Assembly: GCA_013398615.1 (NCBI GenBank) | Contig: VZSR01001459.1 | Span: 6,910,628-6,974,627 of the forward strand | Origin: Brachypodius melanocephalos | Taxonomy: Eukaryota > Chordata > Aves > Passeriformes > Pycnonotidae | DNA: 64,000 bases | Direction: 5' to 3' | Shown here: one piece after another, positions 62,101 to 64,000 of the stretch | How positions within the stretch are numbered: position 1 is the stretch's first letter | Layout: every line of letters begins with the position of its first letter | Made by a program: the position numbers and the translations under genes | Notes under the pieces: model-generated | What the model saw: the letters and a program-made list of their open reading frames with translations, nothing else | What the model was told of the DNA's origin: nothing | The model's database searches: none

Positions 62101-63060
62101 GTGCTTGACTGGCTGGTGTAGGATGACCCGTCGTCCAGGATCTCCGTGCTGCTGCTCCGCTGGGATTTGGAGAGGGAGAAGGCTGGCTGCTCAGCAGGAG
62201 CCTCGGACAGCAGCTGGGTCTGGGATTCCAGACTTCCGCTGCGCTGCCGGCAGTGCTGGGGGGAAACATCTGGCCTGGAACAACACAGATGTTGGCTGGT
62301 TAGAGGCAGTCTCACACAAACACACGCACAGAGCTGGGGAGAGCACACATGGACAGGTCAGCCCCAGTCCAAGCACAACACAAATCCTGCCTTATCTTTT
62401 CACACAGTGTATTTGCAATGCACAAAACTTGGTTTGGCTGAATTTTGTATCAGCTGCAACAGCAGGAGATCTCCCATATAATAATCTGTCACGGTAAGCA
62501 AGGTTAATCTGTGACAGGGACACACAGAGCTAAGGTCACAAAAGCACATTTGGTAATGATTTATGGGAGGGCTCCCTCAGCTTTTGGAAAGGTAAAGCCT
62601 ACATAAGCAAGGAGCTTGGAGCAGAACATGGAAAGATGGGTTTCCTTTGGACCTGTCTCTCAAAGCTGCACTAACAACCAAACCTTCAGCTCATGATAAC
62701 ACTCTAAGATTCTTAGCATCTATCCTTCTCCAGCATGGATTGTCAGCTGTCTAACAGTACAGGTGAGCTCATATCACACCTGGCTTCCCACAGCAACGAC
62801 TCTAACCAACACTTTGAGATCCCGACCCCGCTGTGGGAAAACCACACAGCAAACCACCCTTTTCCCTCCCAACACCATTTGCTTTTATTCCTGTGCTTCC
62901 CCAGCTGTAAAGCAGTCCAGTAAAGGTCCCTTACTGCAGGTGGCTGCTGCTGTAGGCGTTGCGTGTGAGCACGGGGGTGGTGGGCATGCTCCTCCCGCCG
63001 CGGGGCTGCGCCGGCCGCTCCAGCGTCCGGAACGGGCTGCTGTGCGTGGAGAGCACGTCC
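59143..63060 (-). CDS. FRMD4B: FRMD4B (GRSP1), FERM domain-containing 4B, last four coding exons (partial)
   Basis: The four C-terminal coding exons are 62935-63060, 61466-62274, 60751-60883 and 59143-59263, ending at TAG 59143-59145. They encode about 395 residues, and phases join without a break. The start of the gene, with the FERM domain and central coiled coil, lies beyond the right edge. The visible part is disordered and rich in Ser, Tyr and Arg: SSSTEILDDGSSYTSQSSTE, YYCVTPSPNPYYTTQ, a basic RTRGRRRSKKH patch, a Tyr-rich YISGYSPYTEPDVYYNGGY region, VPHNPYATLRLPRKQ, and the end LYWHEDSKPGTLV. This tail pattern is that of FRMD4A/FRMD4B, and the position next to LMOD3 points to FRMD4B. 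Known role: scaffold that binds cytohesin-3 (GRP1) and supports Arf6 activation and epithelial polarity. The final TLV is a plausible class-I-like PDZ ligand, which is inference. Confidence 0.93.
59447..59585 (-). mobile_element. CR1 LINE 3' fragment in the last FRMD4B intron
   Basis: Contains ggtttggcttggcgagatct, ccctgggcagggacactttc, and caggttgctccaagcctcac in CR1 reverse-complement order, followed by a truncated cctggccttaagctctgtc. About 140 bp, sense with FRMD4B, inside intron 59264-60750. Confidence 0.85.
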
Positions 63061-64000
63061 CTGCAGCACAGGGGACAAGCACAGGGAGGTTAAACTGAGG
63101 TTAAACATCACACAAGGCACAGCACACAACGGGTACAGGCACCCAGAGTCTTGGAGAAACAAAAGGAAGGGCGGAACAAACGTAGCTGGATGTGCGAAGA
63201 ACAAGAGTTGTTGAATGGGAAGAAGAATTCGAGCCCTTCCTGTGGTTCAAGGGAGCTCTTCACAGCATGATCAGCTGCTGCCAAAGGACAGAACCATCGA
63301 GAAGAGACAGAGAACTTAACAGATGAGGTTACTAAGCAAACTAATTAGGTTCTCAAATGAAGCCCATCACAGCTGAATATGGCTATAATCTAACTTCTGA
63401 ACTTCATGTGGAGGAGTGTTTCACTTATCTCGAGGGACAGATGAGAAAAAAGCAAAGATATGGCATTGTTCAAAACTCTAAAATGTTCTTAAGTGTGTTT
63501 TTAACAGCCTGCTCACACAAAACAGTCCAAGGAATCTCAGGATTAGTGGGAATCACTACGCTGGGAACAGCTGCTAGCACCAGATCTGACATGATCACAC
63601 AATCATCTGCAAACCTACTGCTACTGATGTGCTCCATGGAGCTGTTCTAGCTCAGAAAGTGCCCAGATCCCACAGGTACACACAGCTGCCACTAATGATG
63701 GAACTGGCTGAATCCCAATAGCTCTGCTTGTAAACAGAGAATTCTCCATCAGGCCTTACATGAATTATGTCTGCTTTGATAATGCACCTGCTGAAATACT
63801 GATAGCATCAGGAGGGATGGGCAGGGTTTGGTGCTGCCTGAATCCACTAAGCACAGTCATCAGGGAAATGACAAGCTGTTAAATTAACACTGAAAAAAAC
63901 CCAGAAACTGACACAAAGAATGACAGCAGTGGTAGGCAGGAGCAACTCCTTAAACACAGCCCTTGCTATTAAATTTCTCACCCATCTCAAGTCTCTTCAC
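63061..64000 (-). other. FRMD4B intron running off the right edge
   Basis: Sequence upstream of the 62935-63060 exon. No further FRMD4B exon, repeat or RNA gene is recognised before the window ends. The 63357-63650 open frame has no coding character. Confidence 0.6.

Noticed and set aside
1..64000. CRISPR arrays, operons, phage or bacterial insertion elements
   Set aside because: The window is vertebrate nuclear DNA with spliced genes. No phased direct-repeat/spacer array or prokaryotic gene is present.

Overview
This window is vertebrate nuclear DNA, almost certainly from a bird. It holds five protein-coding genes with typical GT-AG exon-intron structure. It also holds at least six truncated copies of CR1, the dominant LINE of bird genomes, and three GC-rich CpG-island promoters. 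From left to right the genes are TMF1 (-), UBA3 (-), ARL6IP5 (+), LMOD3 (-) and FRMD4B (-, 3' part only). To my knowledge this is the same order and orientation as human chromosome 3p14, so it is a conserved syntenic block rather than an accessory or mobile region. I could not assign a species.

Positions 1-15.8 kb: TMF1, complete, 17 coding exons, 1106 residues, with its 3'UTR running to the window's left edge. Positions 16.3-29.1 kb: UBA3, complete, 18 coding exons, 463 residues, in tandem with TMF1. Only a CR1 fragment and about 0.6 kb separate the UBA3 poly(A) signal from the TMF1 CpG island. Positions 30.8-40.95 kb: ARL6IP5, complete, three exons, 188 residues, head-to-head with UBA3. The roughly 2 kb between their start codons contains a long CR1 copy. 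Positions 42.85-49.0 kb: LMOD3, complete, three coding exons including a 9-codon last one, 567 residues, convergent with ARL6IP5. Positions 49.1-57.55 kb: intergenic DNA with a 100-N assembly gap and a degenerate 5S-rRNA-derived SINE. Positions 57.56-64 kb: the last four coding exons and 3'UTR of FRMD4B.

The genes do not form a pathway. TMF1 is a Golgi coiled-coil tether and transcription cofactor. UBA3 is the catalytic half of the NEDD8 E1. ARL6IP5 is an ER membrane PRA1-family protein. LMOD3 nucleates muscle actin filaments. FRMD4B is a FERM scaffold of epithelial polarity.

I found no new gene system. The items most worth a second look are regulatory or structural: a minor-spliceosome (U12-type) intron in UBA3, a TATA-plus-G-run minisatellite in TMF1 intron 1, an 18-bp minisatellite and a G-quadruplex tract flanking the ARL6IP5 first exon, the 5S-derived SINE, a perfect hairpin in LMOD3 intron 1, and a hairpin abutting the FRMD4B poly(A) signal. 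All exon boundaries were worked out by hand from splice sites, reading-frame continuity and remembered family sequences. No alignment was run.
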